Source of the DNA: Flavobacterium foetidum
GTDB lineage: Bacteria > Bacteroidota > Bacteroidia > Flavobacteriales > Flavobacteriaceae
Reading direction: 5' to 3'
Assembly (NCBI RefSeq): GCF_004634245.1
Contig: NZ_SJTF01000008.1
Span: 184,479 to 248,478, forward strand
DNA: 64,000 nt
In this document: positions 27,806-35,833 of the stretch, piece by piece
Layout of the letters: each line of letters opens with the position of its first letter
Numbering within the stretch: position 1 is the first letter of the stretch
Notes under the pieces: model-generated
Told to the model about the DNA's origin: nothing
Databases searched by the model: none
Seen by the model: the letters and a program-made list of their open reading frames with translations, nothing else
Program-made: the position numbers and the translations under genes

Positions 27806-27825
27806 TTATAACACATAACATAAAT

Positions 27826-28572
27826 ATGAAACTTACATTAAAAATATGGCGTCAAAAAAACGCCCAAGATAAAGGAGGGATTGTAGAATATCCTATCGAT
27901 GGAATCGAACCAGACATGTCTTTCCTTGAAATGTTAGACGTTCTTAACGAAGATCTGATCAACAAAGGAGAAGAGCCTGTAGCATTTGACCACGATTGTC
28001 GTGAAGGAATCTGCGGAATGTGTTCTTTATTCATCAACGGTGAAGCGCACGGACCAGACAGAGGGGTTACAACTTGTCAGTTGCACATGCGTATGTTTAA
28101 AGATGGTGACACGATTTTTATCGAGCCATTTAGAGCAAAAGCTTTCCCGGTAATTAAAGATTTAGTGGTTGACAGAAGTTCTTTTGACAGAATCCAGCAC
28201 GCTGGAGGATTTATCTCTGTAAACACTTCAGGAAATACAATCGATGCGAATACTATTCCGATTCCAAAAGATGATGCAGACAAATCATTTGATGCTGCAG
28301 CTTGTATTGGTTGTGGAGCTTGTGTTGCAACTTGTAAAAACTCTTCAGCAATGTTATTCGTTGCCGCAAAAGTTTCTCAATATGCATTATTGCCACAAGG
28401 TAAAGTAGAAGCGACTGATCGTGTATTGAACATGGTTCACCAAATGGATTTAGAAGGTTTTGGAAACTGTACCAATACTGGAGCTTGTGAAGTAGAATGC
28501 CCTAAAGGAATTTCTCTTGAAAATATCGCACGTATGAACCGTGAGTATTTAGCAGCAAGTTTAAAAGGTTAA
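27826..28572 (+). CDS. sdhB: Succinate dehydrogenase/fumarate reductase iron-sulfur subunit
   Basis: A 248-residue electron-transfer subunit. The [2Fe-2S] ligands are in [18 protein letters not shown] plus the later VTTCQ. The 4Fe and 3Fe cluster ligands are in [15 protein letters not shown] and [16 protein letters not shown]. It carries electrons from SdhA to the quinone site in SdhC. Last gene of the operon; a strong terminator follows at 28592-28627. Start ATG at 27826. Confidence 0.96.
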   Translation: MKLTLKIWRQKNAQDKGGIVEYPIDGIEPDMSFLEMLDVLNEDLINKGEEPVAFDHDCREGICGMCSLFINGEAHGPDRGVTTCQLHMRMFKDGDTIFIEPFRAKAFPVIKDLVVDRSSFDRIQHAGGFISVNTSGNTIDANTIPIPKDDADKSFDAAACIGCGACVATCKNSSAMLFVAAKVSQYALLPQGKVEATDRVLNMVHQMDLEGFGNCTNTGACEVECPKGISLENIARMNREYLAASLKG

Positions 28573-28591
28573 TTTATCTTTTATATAAAAT

Positions 28592-28627
28592 AAAAAATAG
28601 CTGTCTTTTTGAGACAGCTATTTTTTT
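28592..28627 (+). terminator. Terminator of the sdh operon
   Basis: TAGCTGTC (28598-28605) pairs with GACAGCTA (28613-28620), preceded by AAAAAA and followed by seven T. Confidence 0.9.
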
Positions 28628-28639
28628 ATAAGCTTTTGA

Positions 28640-28905
28640 GAAACAGAATATTTATAGCAAAGGAATAAGCTTTTTTGATTTGTTTTATTGATATTCTATA
28701 AATATTTTACCCCGCTGAGGCTTTTAGCTTCAGATCAATATTGATGAAATAATTTATCAAAAAAGCTATGCTTTTCGTGCAGTCTTTTTTAAGCTTCAGA
28801 GAAGCGCAATATTTATAGCAAAGAAATAAGCGTTTACGATTTAAAGCTCTGGAGGAGCGACATATTTTTTTCTACAACAATATAAGCCGTCCCGCTGGAT
28901 TTTTG
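28640..28905. repeat. REP-like repeat block 2
   Basis: It has the same vocabulary as block 1: AATATTTATAGCAAAG twice, CTATAAATATTTTACCCCGC, GCTTCAGAGAAGC, GCTCTGGAGGAGC followed by GACATATTTTTTT, and CCCGCTGG. It fills the space between the sdh terminator and the GH20 stop codon. No gene is visible. Confidence 0.75.
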
Positions 28906-28909
28906 TTTT

Positions 28910-31201
28910 CTATTCGTAGTAAAGCTGTGAAGCATTTATTTCTTCTTTCTTCTGGCCTTCTTTCTGAATAAAACAGCTTAAAATCGTGCCACCAGTCAGG
29001 TCAAAATAGCTAATGTTGAGTTTGTGAAATCCTTTTTCCAGTTTAACTGCACCATAAGCTTCATTCATCCAATGAATGCCATCATTGTCTACAATTAATT
29101 GATCGTCTATAAAAAGCTTCGATCCGTCGTCTGAAAGCGTTGAAAAAGTATAATTTCCTGTTTCTGGAATAAAGATATATCCGTTCAGTTTTAAACCGAT
29201 ATAACGCTCTAATTTCGTTTTCCATTTTTCTACGCTGATTTTGCCTTTTAAAATTCCAGAAGAAACAGCTTTTGCAAGTTCTAAATCTTGTGTCTGTTTA
29301 AATGTCCCTGTGAAATATTCGAATTTTAATCCGTTTTTCTTGGGTTGAATTGCCAAAGCAGGTTTTAAATCTGGATTACGGACAATGATTTTATTAATAG
29401 AACTTCTTTTACCGCTTTCGCTGATTTGAATGGTTTTGATGATTCGATATTCTCCTTTCGGAATATTTATCGTTACAGGATTTTGATACAAATTTGCTGT
29501 TTCATCAGGATTATAGCCGTCAATTGTGTAAAAGATTTTTCCGTTTTTTATGGTTGGCTTTAGATCTAAAATATACTTCGATGCAATTAAGGCTGTTTCA
29601 TCTGCACCAAAAGGCGTTGGGACTTTGTAAACTCTTTTTTCGGCTTCTAATTTTTCTAAATGATAGGATAATTGATTTTGGATAAAATGACCGTAATTTT
29701 TATTCGGAGTTTCTGTCCAGCCAATTTCAGCCAAAGCGAAAAATCTCGGATAAAGCATATAATTCAATTTTGCCGGACTTGTTAAATATTCTGACCATAA
29801 GTTGGCCTGAACTCCTATAATATATTTTTGTTCTTCAACGGTTAAGCTATCCACAGGAGTTGGATTGTAATGATACACTTTTTCTAATGTGCTTAATCTG
29901 CCAACTGTAAGCGGTTCGTTTGGCGAATATCCCTGATTATAATCAAAATAAACGGTGCTTTCAGGAGTCATTACAACTGGGTGTTTTAATTTTGCTGCGT
30001 GAATGCCGCCAGATTCTCCACGCCATGACATTACAGCCGCATTTGGAGCAAGACCGCCTTCAAGAATTTCATCCCAGCCAAAAACCTGTCTTCCGTTAGC
30101 ATTCAGAAATTTTTCAATTCTTTTGATGAAATAACTCTGCAATTCATGCTCATCTTTTAAACCTAAATCTTTGATTCGTTTTTGACAGTTTGGACAAACT
30201 TTCCATCTCGTTTTCGGACATTCGTCTCCGCCAATATGAATATTTTTACTTGGGAATAGAGCCATCACTTCTGTTAAAACATCTTCCAAAAAAGTAAAGG
30301 TTTCGTCTTTTCCGGCGCAGAAAACATCTTCAAAAACTCCCCAGGATTCTACCACTTTGTAATTTCGATCCGGAAAACAAGCTAGATTTGGATAAGCCGT
30401 TACAGCTGCAGAAGCATGACCCGGCATTTCAATTTCTGGAATTACATTTACATAATGTGCTTCGGCAAATTTTACGACGTCCTTAATTTCTTCCTGAGTG
30501 TAAAATCCTCCGTACGGATTTCCGTCAAAAAAGAAAGGCGATCTTTCAAATTTATTTCCAACTAAAGTCTGTGCTCTTTTAGAACCCACTTCCGTCAATT
30601 TTGGATATTTTTTGATCTCAATTCTCCATCCTTGATCGTCTGTTAAGTGCCAATGAAAGTTGTTTAACTTATAACTAGACATTTGTCTAATAAAATCTTT
30701 TATAACATCAATTGTAAAGAAATGACGGCAGACGTCTAAATGCAAGCCTCGGTAAGAATATCGAGGTTGATCTTCGATAATTACACATGGCAGTTTTATT
30801 TCGTTTGAAATTTTGTTGGGAAGTAGCTGTAATAAAGTTTGGACAGCGTAAAAAAGTCCTTCTTCTTTTCCTGAAACTGAAATTTTGTTTGAAGTAATTT
30901 CAATTTTATACCCTTCTTTGGAGTTGAAATTTACATCTGAATTAAATTCGATTTTCAGATTTGATTTCTTTGAAGAAGCGGGAGCATTTAATGCCAATTC
31001 TAAAATTTTTGCCGAGTTGGATTCCTTTTCGCTGAAATTTTTATTTATAAAATTCACCTGAACTTTTCCATTTATGCGAATACTATCTCCTGCCAATTTA
31101 TAAAAGTTTGGAGCGGGAATTATAGAAATGTTCTGCTGTGAATTTTGGGCATTTCCACTTAAAAAAGAAAAAACAAAAAGTAAAAAAAGGAATTTTTTCA
31201 T
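28910..31201 (-). CDS. Beta-N-acetylhexosaminidase (GH20) with PA14-like domain
   Basis: A 763-residue exported enzyme with signal peptide MKKFLFLLFVFSFLSGNAQ. In order: the N-terminal GH20b domain (to about 140), the GH20 barrel (YRGLHLDVCRHFF, NFHWHLTDDQGWRIEIKKYP, IPEIEMPGHASA, then IHIGGDECPKTRW) and a chitobiase-type C-terminal beta domain. A PA14-like domain closes the protein (about 620-760: TFSTLSDDGSKLFIDDQLIV). D326-E327 are the catalytic pair of the substrate-assisted mechanism. It removes terminal GlcNAc or GalNAc from chitin oligomers or glycoconjugates. A DeoR-type regulator is divergent from it, which suggests control by an amino-sugar phosphate; this is inference. Start ATG at 31201. 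Confidence 0.94.
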   Translation of the reverse strand: MKKFLFLLFVFSFLSGNAQNSQQNISIIPAPNFYKLAGDSIRINGKVQVNFINKNFSEKESNSAKILELALNAPASSKKSNLKIEFNSDVNFNSKEGYKIEITSNKISVSGKEEGLFYAVQTLLQLLPNKISNEIKLPCVIIEDQPRYSYRGLHLDVCRHFFTIDVIKDFIRQMSSYKLNNFHWHLTDDQGWRIEIKKYPKLTEVGSKRAQTLVGNKFERSPFFFDGNPYGGFYTQEEIKDVVKFAEAHYVNVIPEIEMPGHASAAVTAYPNLACFPDRNYKVVESWGVFEDVFCAGKDETFTFLEDVLTEVMALFPSKNIHIGGDECPKTRWKVCPNCQKRIKDLGLKDEHELQSYFIKRIEKFLNANGRQVFGWDEILEGGLAPNAAVMSWRGESGGIHAAKLKHPVVMTPESTVYFDYNQGYSPNEPLTVGRLSTLEKVYHYNPTPVDSLTVEEQKYIIGVQANLWSEYLTSPAKLNYMLYPRFFALAEIGWTETPNKNYGHFIQNQLSYHLEKLEAEKRVYKVPTPFGADETALIASKYILDLKPTIKNGKIFYTIDGYNPDETANLYQNPVTINIPKGEYRIIKTIQISESGKRSSINKIIVRNPDLKPALAIQPKKNGLKFEYFTGTFKQTQDLELAKAVSSGILKGKISVEKWKTKLERYIGLKLNGYIFIPETGNYTFSTLSDDGSKLFIDDQLIVDNDGIHWMNEAYGAVKLEKGFHKLNISYFDLTGGTILSCFIQKEGQKKEEINASQLYYE

Positions 31202-31358
31202 AAGAGAAAAACTTTAAATTTTAGTAAAATGGTGTTTTAAAGATAGATAAAAGCTTTTAAAGTTGGATTTTTGAATGATTTTTATTGCTAATCCGGCTTT
31301 TAGTTTCGATGAATTGTTGCTGAAATGTTTATTTTTGTAATTAGAAAAAACAATCGGC

Positions 31359-32135
31359 ATGAGTACTGAAAATGAAGTTTTAAATTACAGTAAAGAAGAA
31401 CGAAAAAATCACATTTTAAAAGAAATCAACCTTCACTCGCGTGTGAGTTTTGAGACTTTGTCTGCCAAGTTGGGTGTCTCAGAAGATACGGTGCGTCGTG
31501 ATATTAACGAATTGGATGCCGATTCACTTTTGATAAAAGTAAAAGGCGGGGCAATGACAAAAGGATACCATTATTCTTCTTCAAACCAAACGTATGCAGT
31601 CGAGTCAAAGCAAGTTATTGCGCAGAAAGCAGTGAGTTTGCTGCACGATGGTATGGTTTTGATTGTAGATGGAGGAACTACCATAAGAGAATTTATCCGT
31701 TTGATTCCGAACGACCTCAATCTTACCGTTTTTACAATTACGGCTTTTTCGGCAGTACAGCTTTTAGACAAACCGAATATCAAGACCATAATGATTGGAG
31801 GCAGTATTTCTTCGTACAGCCAGATGTGCGTGAGTGGAGAAGTTTTTCAGCAGCTGGCCAACATCAAAGCCGACCTTTTGGTTTTGGGTACCAATGCGCT
31901 AGACGTGGTCGGCGGTTATTCTGATTCTGATTGGGAAACCGTTCAAGTAAAAAAAGCGATGGTTCAGGCTGCCAAAAAAACAGCTGTTTTGACTATCTCC
32001 GAAAAGCTCAACACGGTGCTTAAAATGAAAATCGCAGGCCTTGCTGAAATCGATTATATCATTACCGAATTAGAACCTGAAAATGACAAATTAGAGCCAT
32101 ATAAAACATCGGCTTCTCATTTGGTGCTTATTTAA
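31359..32135 (+). CDS. DeoR/GlpR-family transcriptional regulator
   Basis: A 258-residue repressor-type regulator. An N-terminal winged helix-turn-helix (VSFETLSAKLGVSEDTVRRD, then VKGGAM, about residues 28-70) is followed by a DeoRC sugar-phosphate sensing domain (VDGGTTIREF, IMIGGSISSYSQMCVSGE, LVLGTNALDVVGGYSDSD). A TATTTTTG box at 31330-31337 is a likely -7 promoter element. It is divergent from the GH20 hexosaminidase gene with 157 bases between, and an omega-amidase follows on the same strand. The effector is unknown. Confidence 0.93.
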   Translation: MSTENEVLNYSKEERKNHILKEINLHSRVSFETLSAKLGVSEDTVRRDINELDADSLLIKVKGGAMTKGYHYSSSNQTYAVESKQVIAQKAVSLLHDGMVLIVDGGTTIREFIRLIPNDLNLTVFTITAFSAVQLLDKPNIKTIMIGGSISSYSQMCVSGEVFQQLANIKADLLVLGTNALDVVGGYSDSDWETVQVKKAMVQAAKKTAVLTISEKLNTVLKMKIAGLAEIDYIITELEPENDKLEPYKTSASHLVLI

Positions 32136-32202
32136 ATTTATAGATCCGTAAAACATCTTTTTAAGCCTTAAAATTAAAAAGAGGACAAAAATAGCTTTTA
32201 CT

Positions 32203-32970
32203 ATGAAAGTTGCCTTAGTACAATCTGATCTCTTTTGGGAAAATCCACAAAAAAATCGTGAAAACTTTGATTTGAAAATTGATTCAATCGAGGAAAAAGT
32301 CGATTTGATTGTGCTTCCAGAAATGTTTTCGACGGGTTTTACAATGAATCCCGTTGCAGTAGCCGAAACCATGGAAGGAGAGACAATCGTTTGGCTGAGG
32401 TCAAAAGCAAAACAAAAAAATGCTGCCGTAACTGGCAGTTTAATTATTGCCGAAAACAATCAATTTTATAACCGAATGCTGTTTGTTTTTCCGTCAGGCG
32501 AAATTCAGTTTTATGATAAAAGGCATTTGTTTTCGCTGGCTGGAGAAGATAAGTTTTATACAGCTGGAAACAAAAAAGTTATTGTCGACTATTTAGATTG
32601 GAAAATCTGTCTTCAGGTTTGCTACGATTTGAGATTTCCGGTTTTTGCCCGAAATGTTGAAAACTATGATTTACTGCTTTATGTGGCCAACTGGCCAAAA
32701 GTACGCACCAATGCATGGGATGCCTTGCTGCAAGCGCGCGCGATAGAAAATTTGAGTTATGCCGTTGGTGTAAACAGAATTGGAAACGATGCTCACGATT
32801 ATGAACATATCGGCCATTCGCAAGTAATCGATTTTTTAGGAAATTATCTTTTAGAACCTCAGGAAACCGAAGGCGTTTTTGTGGTCGAACTCGATAAAAA
32901 TCTAATGCTCGAAACCAGAAAAAAACTCGATTTCCTGAGTGATAAAGACGATTTTGAAATCAGTATTTAA
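32203..32970 (+). CDS. Nitrilase-superfamily omega-amidase (YafV/Nit2-like)
   Basis: A 255-residue C-N hydrolase with the complete triad: E40 in VLPEMFSTGF, K106 in FYDKRHLF and C140 in ICLQVCYDLRFPVF. The CYDLRFP nucleophile block is typical of omega-amidases, which hydrolyse 2-oxoglutaramate or 2-oxosuccinamate made by transamination and so repair dead-end metabolites. Start ATG at 32203, 67 bases after the regulator. Its last four bases overlap the end of the convergent lipoprotein gene. Confidence 0.9.
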   Translation: MKVALVQSDLFWENPQKNRENFDLKIDSIEEKVDLIVLPEMFSTGFTMNPVAVAETMEGETIVWLRSKAKQKNAAVTGSLIIAENNQFYNRMLFVFPSGEIQFYDKRHLFSLAGEDKFYTAGNKKVIVDYLDWKICLQVCYDLRFPVFARNVENYDLLLYVANWPKVRTNAWDALLQARAIENLSYAVGVNRIGNDAHDYEHIGHSQVIDFLGNYLLEPQETEGVFVVELDKNLMLETRKKLDFLSDKDDFEISI

Positions 32971-34655
32971 AAGGCTTTTCGTTTCCTCTCAGCGTCTTTT
33001 TTCTTTTTGTCGTCTATTTTCTTTTCCACTTCAGGGCTGAACGGAATGCTGAGGTCTATAGTTTCATTTCGATCCCAATTGGCACGAACATCAAATTCTT
33101 CCTGATTGTAAAATACTTCTTCAGAATAACGATGTTCTAGGAAACTTCCGGTATCGTACATTTTGTTCTTATTGTCGTCATAAATAACACGAACCGTAAA
33201 AACATCCGGCTGTACAAGATTAAATTCAACAGTCGGGCTTGATTCTGAATAAGCACTCGCCAGAACTACGTCGCCTTTTTTATTAGTAATCTCGACGATT
33301 ATCGGATAGCGTTTGACATTCTTTAGGTTTAAAATCAAGTTTCCGTAATCTGATAATTCCTTAGTCGTTAATTTATACGATAAAGTATCATTTGATTTTT
33401 CAAAAAAGTCGGTTAGAGCGCCTGGAAGAAAAGTGAAATTATACTTTTCTAAAGGCTCTTTTTTGAAATCGATATACAGTTTCTGGTCAAAGGAATCATA
33501 TTCTGTCGTAAAATCTACAGCTGTCGAATCCTTATTTACAAGCCTGATTTTGCTTTTATCAAATTTGACTAGTGGAGTAGCAGTTTCTAAAGTAAATCTT
33601 TCTCTGAAGTTGATTACGCCATTCTGTACCGCCGTAATGTTTAGCGTGTCTTTTTTCTGGTCTTTGAACTTAAAAGTAAACTGTTTTTTATATTTTTCTT
33701 TTTCGATTTCAATCGACAAAGAATCCGTTTTTATCGGTTTGTGCCAGATCTGAAGCGAATCTTTTTTTGGAAACTGCGTAACGATGGTTTCAAGAATTTC
33801 ATTGTTGTTTTTTAAGACAATTTTCGGCAGATTGTTTTTGAAATTTTGTTTTCCGTCATACGGCAGCAATAAACGATTGCCAGAAGCCTGAACCGGTTTG
33901 AAAACTTTTAGAGGCAGTGTTTCTTTAAATAATTCCAGTTCGTAAACCGTATCGGTTGGAACGGTAACATAGCTTTTTAGAAATCCGATTTTATCTTCTT
34001 TCGGATTAAATTTATTGTTGCTCCCTTTGTCTTTTAAGGCCAGCAGCAAGTATTTGCCCGCTTTTAAATTCTCAAATTTAAAAGTACGCATACTGTCTAA
34101 AGTGTTGGTAATGTAACGAGGGAATTCTTTGTAAATAACAGAATCATTGTATTTGTTATTTACTTCATAAAGCATTACCGAGACAAAATTGTCGACATGT
34201 TTTTCGTAGGCATCTTTAATTCTTCCGTTCAATGTAAGCGAATCAATATGCGATCCGGTCGAAAAAATATATTTGAACTGATTTAAAGCATTTCCTTCGT
34301 TGTTGTCGGTAATGCTTTGCCCAAAATTCATGCTGTAAGTCGTATTAGGCTGTAAGGTGTCACGAATCTGAATTTTAATAAACTTACTTACAGTCGAAGG
34401 GGTAATAAGCGGTTCGTATTTCAGCGGAGGCGAAATAATAAGCTGCTTATTGGTGTTTTTAAGCTTTATGTATTCGTCAAAAGTCAGGGTGATTTCATTT
34501 CCTTTAAAATCGGTAGTGAAATTTTTCGGATTGCTGGAAACCAGAACAGGAGCAAGGGTGTCTTTTAGTCCCCCCGTAATGCTGCCTCGTTTGGCGCAGC
34601 TCATCATCAATAAGACTAATAAAAATGAAATATATTTAAGTTTGCTTTTGAACAT
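32967..34655 (-). CDS. Lipoprotein with N-terminal bacterial Ig-like (Big_5) domain
   Basis: A 562-residue lipoprotein whose signal ends VLLMMSC (C20). The first domain (about 35-135) has the Big_5 pattern: PKNFTTDFKGNEITLTFDEY, then PNTTYSMNFGQSITDNNEGN and FKYIFSTG. The rest is beta-rich with no recognised domain. The C terminus is very basic (KKIDDKKKKDAERKRK), so the tail is unusual for a surface protein. The ATG at 34655 is preferred over a GTG at 34679, because the lipoprotein signal starts with MFKSKLKYISFLL. Function unknown; such proteins are widespread outer-membrane-attached components in Flavobacteriia. Confidence 0.85.
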   Translation of the reverse strand: MFKSKLKYISFLLVLLMMSCAKRGSITGGLKDTLAPVLVSSNPKNFTTDFKGNEITLTFDEYIKLKNTNKQLIISPPLKYEPLITPSTVSKFIKIQIRDTLQPNTTYSMNFGQSITDNNEGNALNQFKYIFSTGSHIDSLTLNGRIKDAYEKHVDNFVSVMLYEVNNKYNDSVIYKEFPRYITNTLDSMRTFKFENLKAGKYLLLALKDKGSNNKFNPKEDKIGFLKSYVTVPTDTVYELELFKETLPLKVFKPVQASGNRLLLPYDGKQNFKNNLPKIVLKNNNEILETIVTQFPKKDSLQIWHKPIKTDSLSIEIEKEKYKKQFTFKFKDQKKDTLNITAVQNGVINFRERFTLETATPLVKFDKSKIRLVNKDSTAVDFTTEYDSFDQKLYIDFKKEPLEKYNFTFLPGALTDFFEKSNDTLSYKLTTKELSDYGNLILNLKNVKRYPIIVEITNKKGDVVLASAYSESSPTVEFNLVQPDVFTVRVIYDDNKNKMYDTGSFLEHRYSEEVFYNQEEFDVRANWDRNETIDLSIPFSPEVEKKIDDKKKKDAERKRKAF

Positions 34656-34777
34656 AGCGGTTTTTAAATTTGATTGCACAAAATAACAATTATATTTGCT
34701 TTAATCGAAATTTTTTGGCCATTTATTAGGATTTCATATCTCTAAGTTTTGCCATTGTTTTTGCTTTTTTTGAAGCT

Positions 34778-34804
34778 TTGCTGCGGTATAATTTCTTACT
34801 TTTG
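34778..34804 (+). promoter_or_regulatory. Promoter of the TIM-barrel-like lipoprotein gene
   Basis: TTG at 34778-34780 and TACTTTTG at 34797-34804 with a 16-base spacer, shorter than the usual 19. A transcript from about 34811 rules out the TTG at 34778 as a start codon. Confidence 0.5.
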
Positions 34805-34828
34805 ATTTTCAATATAAAATGCCACATT

Positions 34829-35833
34829 TTGTTTAATAGATTTTTTTTGTTTTTGATGCTTTTGTTACTTGTTTCCTGCGGTAAGAAAGAGCAGCCTGCA
34901 ATCGCATTTTATTTTTGGAAAACAAATGTGAAATTCTCTAAAACCGAAAAGGAGATTTTACAAGATAACGATGTCAAAAGACTTTATATCCGTTATTTTG
35001 ATATCGGACTTCATCCTGAAACCCAAAATCCGATTCCGATAAGTCCGATTCACTTTCAGGAAAATATGCAGTCTTTTCAGATTGTTCCTGTTGTTTTTAT
35101 ACAGAACAAGGTAATGCTGCAAGCCAATTTGAATGTCGAGGATTTGGCCGCAAAGACTTTTCATCTGATTTCTGAAATAAACAGCAAAAATAGAATCAGC
35201 TGCAGCGAAATCCAGATTGATTGCGATTGGTCTCTTAAAAGCAAAGACAATTACCTGAAGTTTATTGAGATTTTTAAAAAACTTTCGAAGCAAAAAATAT
35301 CGGTTACCATCAGGCTTCATCAGGTTAAATATTTTAAGAAGACCAAAATTCCAAATGCAGATTTGGGCGTTTTGATGTATTATAATATGGGTTCGATTGC
35401 ACCGGATTCGCTAAATTCTATCTACGATCAAAAAGTCGCGAAAAAATACCTTGGCAGTTTAAAAAAATATCCGCTTCATTTAGATTTGGCTCTGCCGATT
35501 TATTCCTGGGGAATTCATATCAGAGATAACAAAGTAATCGGACTTCGTTCTAAAATAAATAGTAACGAATTGGAGAAAGATTCAAATTTTGAAAAAACAA
35601 GTCCGATTTTCTTCAGAGTTAGAAAATCAAATTACAAAAACGGCGTTTTTTATCAAGAAAACGATTTTTTGAAAATAGAAGCAATCACACCAAAAGATTT
35701 ACAAGAAATGGCAGAAGATCTGGATGAAAATCTGCCCCAAAAACCAAACGAAATTATATTTTACGATTTAGACGAATTCAATTTAAACCACTATGAAAAG
35801 AATATTTTTGAACAAGTTATTTCTAAGTTTTAG
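34829..35833 (+). CDS. Lipoprotein with TIM-barrel-like (DUF3142/glycosidase-like) domain, unknown function
   Basis: About 334 residues. From a TTG at 34829 the protein begins MLFNRFFLFLMLLLLVSCGK, a clean lipoprotein signal with C18; an ATG at 34856 would leave no positive charge before the hydrophobic run. The mature part alternates strands and helices. EIQIDCDWSLKSKDNYLKFI, KQKISVTIRLHQV, ADLGVLMYYNMG and DLALPIYSWGI resemble the barrel strands of GH18-like or DUF3142 proteins. No catalytic DxE motif is seen. The next gene starts inside this one (41-base overlap), so the two are translationally coupled. The fold call is by eye. Confidence 0.7.
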   Translation: MFNRFFLFLMLLLLVSCGKKEQPAIAFYFWKTNVKFSKTEKEILQDNDVKRLYIRYFDIGLHPETQNPIPISPIHFQENMQSFQIVPVVFIQNKVMLQANLNVEDLAAKTFHLISEINSKNRISCSEIQIDCDWSLKSKDNYLKFIEIFKKLSKQKISVTIRLHQVKYFKKTKIPNADLGVLMYYNMGSIAPDSLNSIYDQKVAKKYLGSLKKYPLHLDLALPIYSWGIHIRDNKVIGLRSKINSNELEKDSNFEKTSPIFFRVRKSNYKNGVFYQENDFLKIEAITPKDLQEMAEDLDENLPQKPNEIIFYDLDEFNLNHYEKNIFEQVISKF

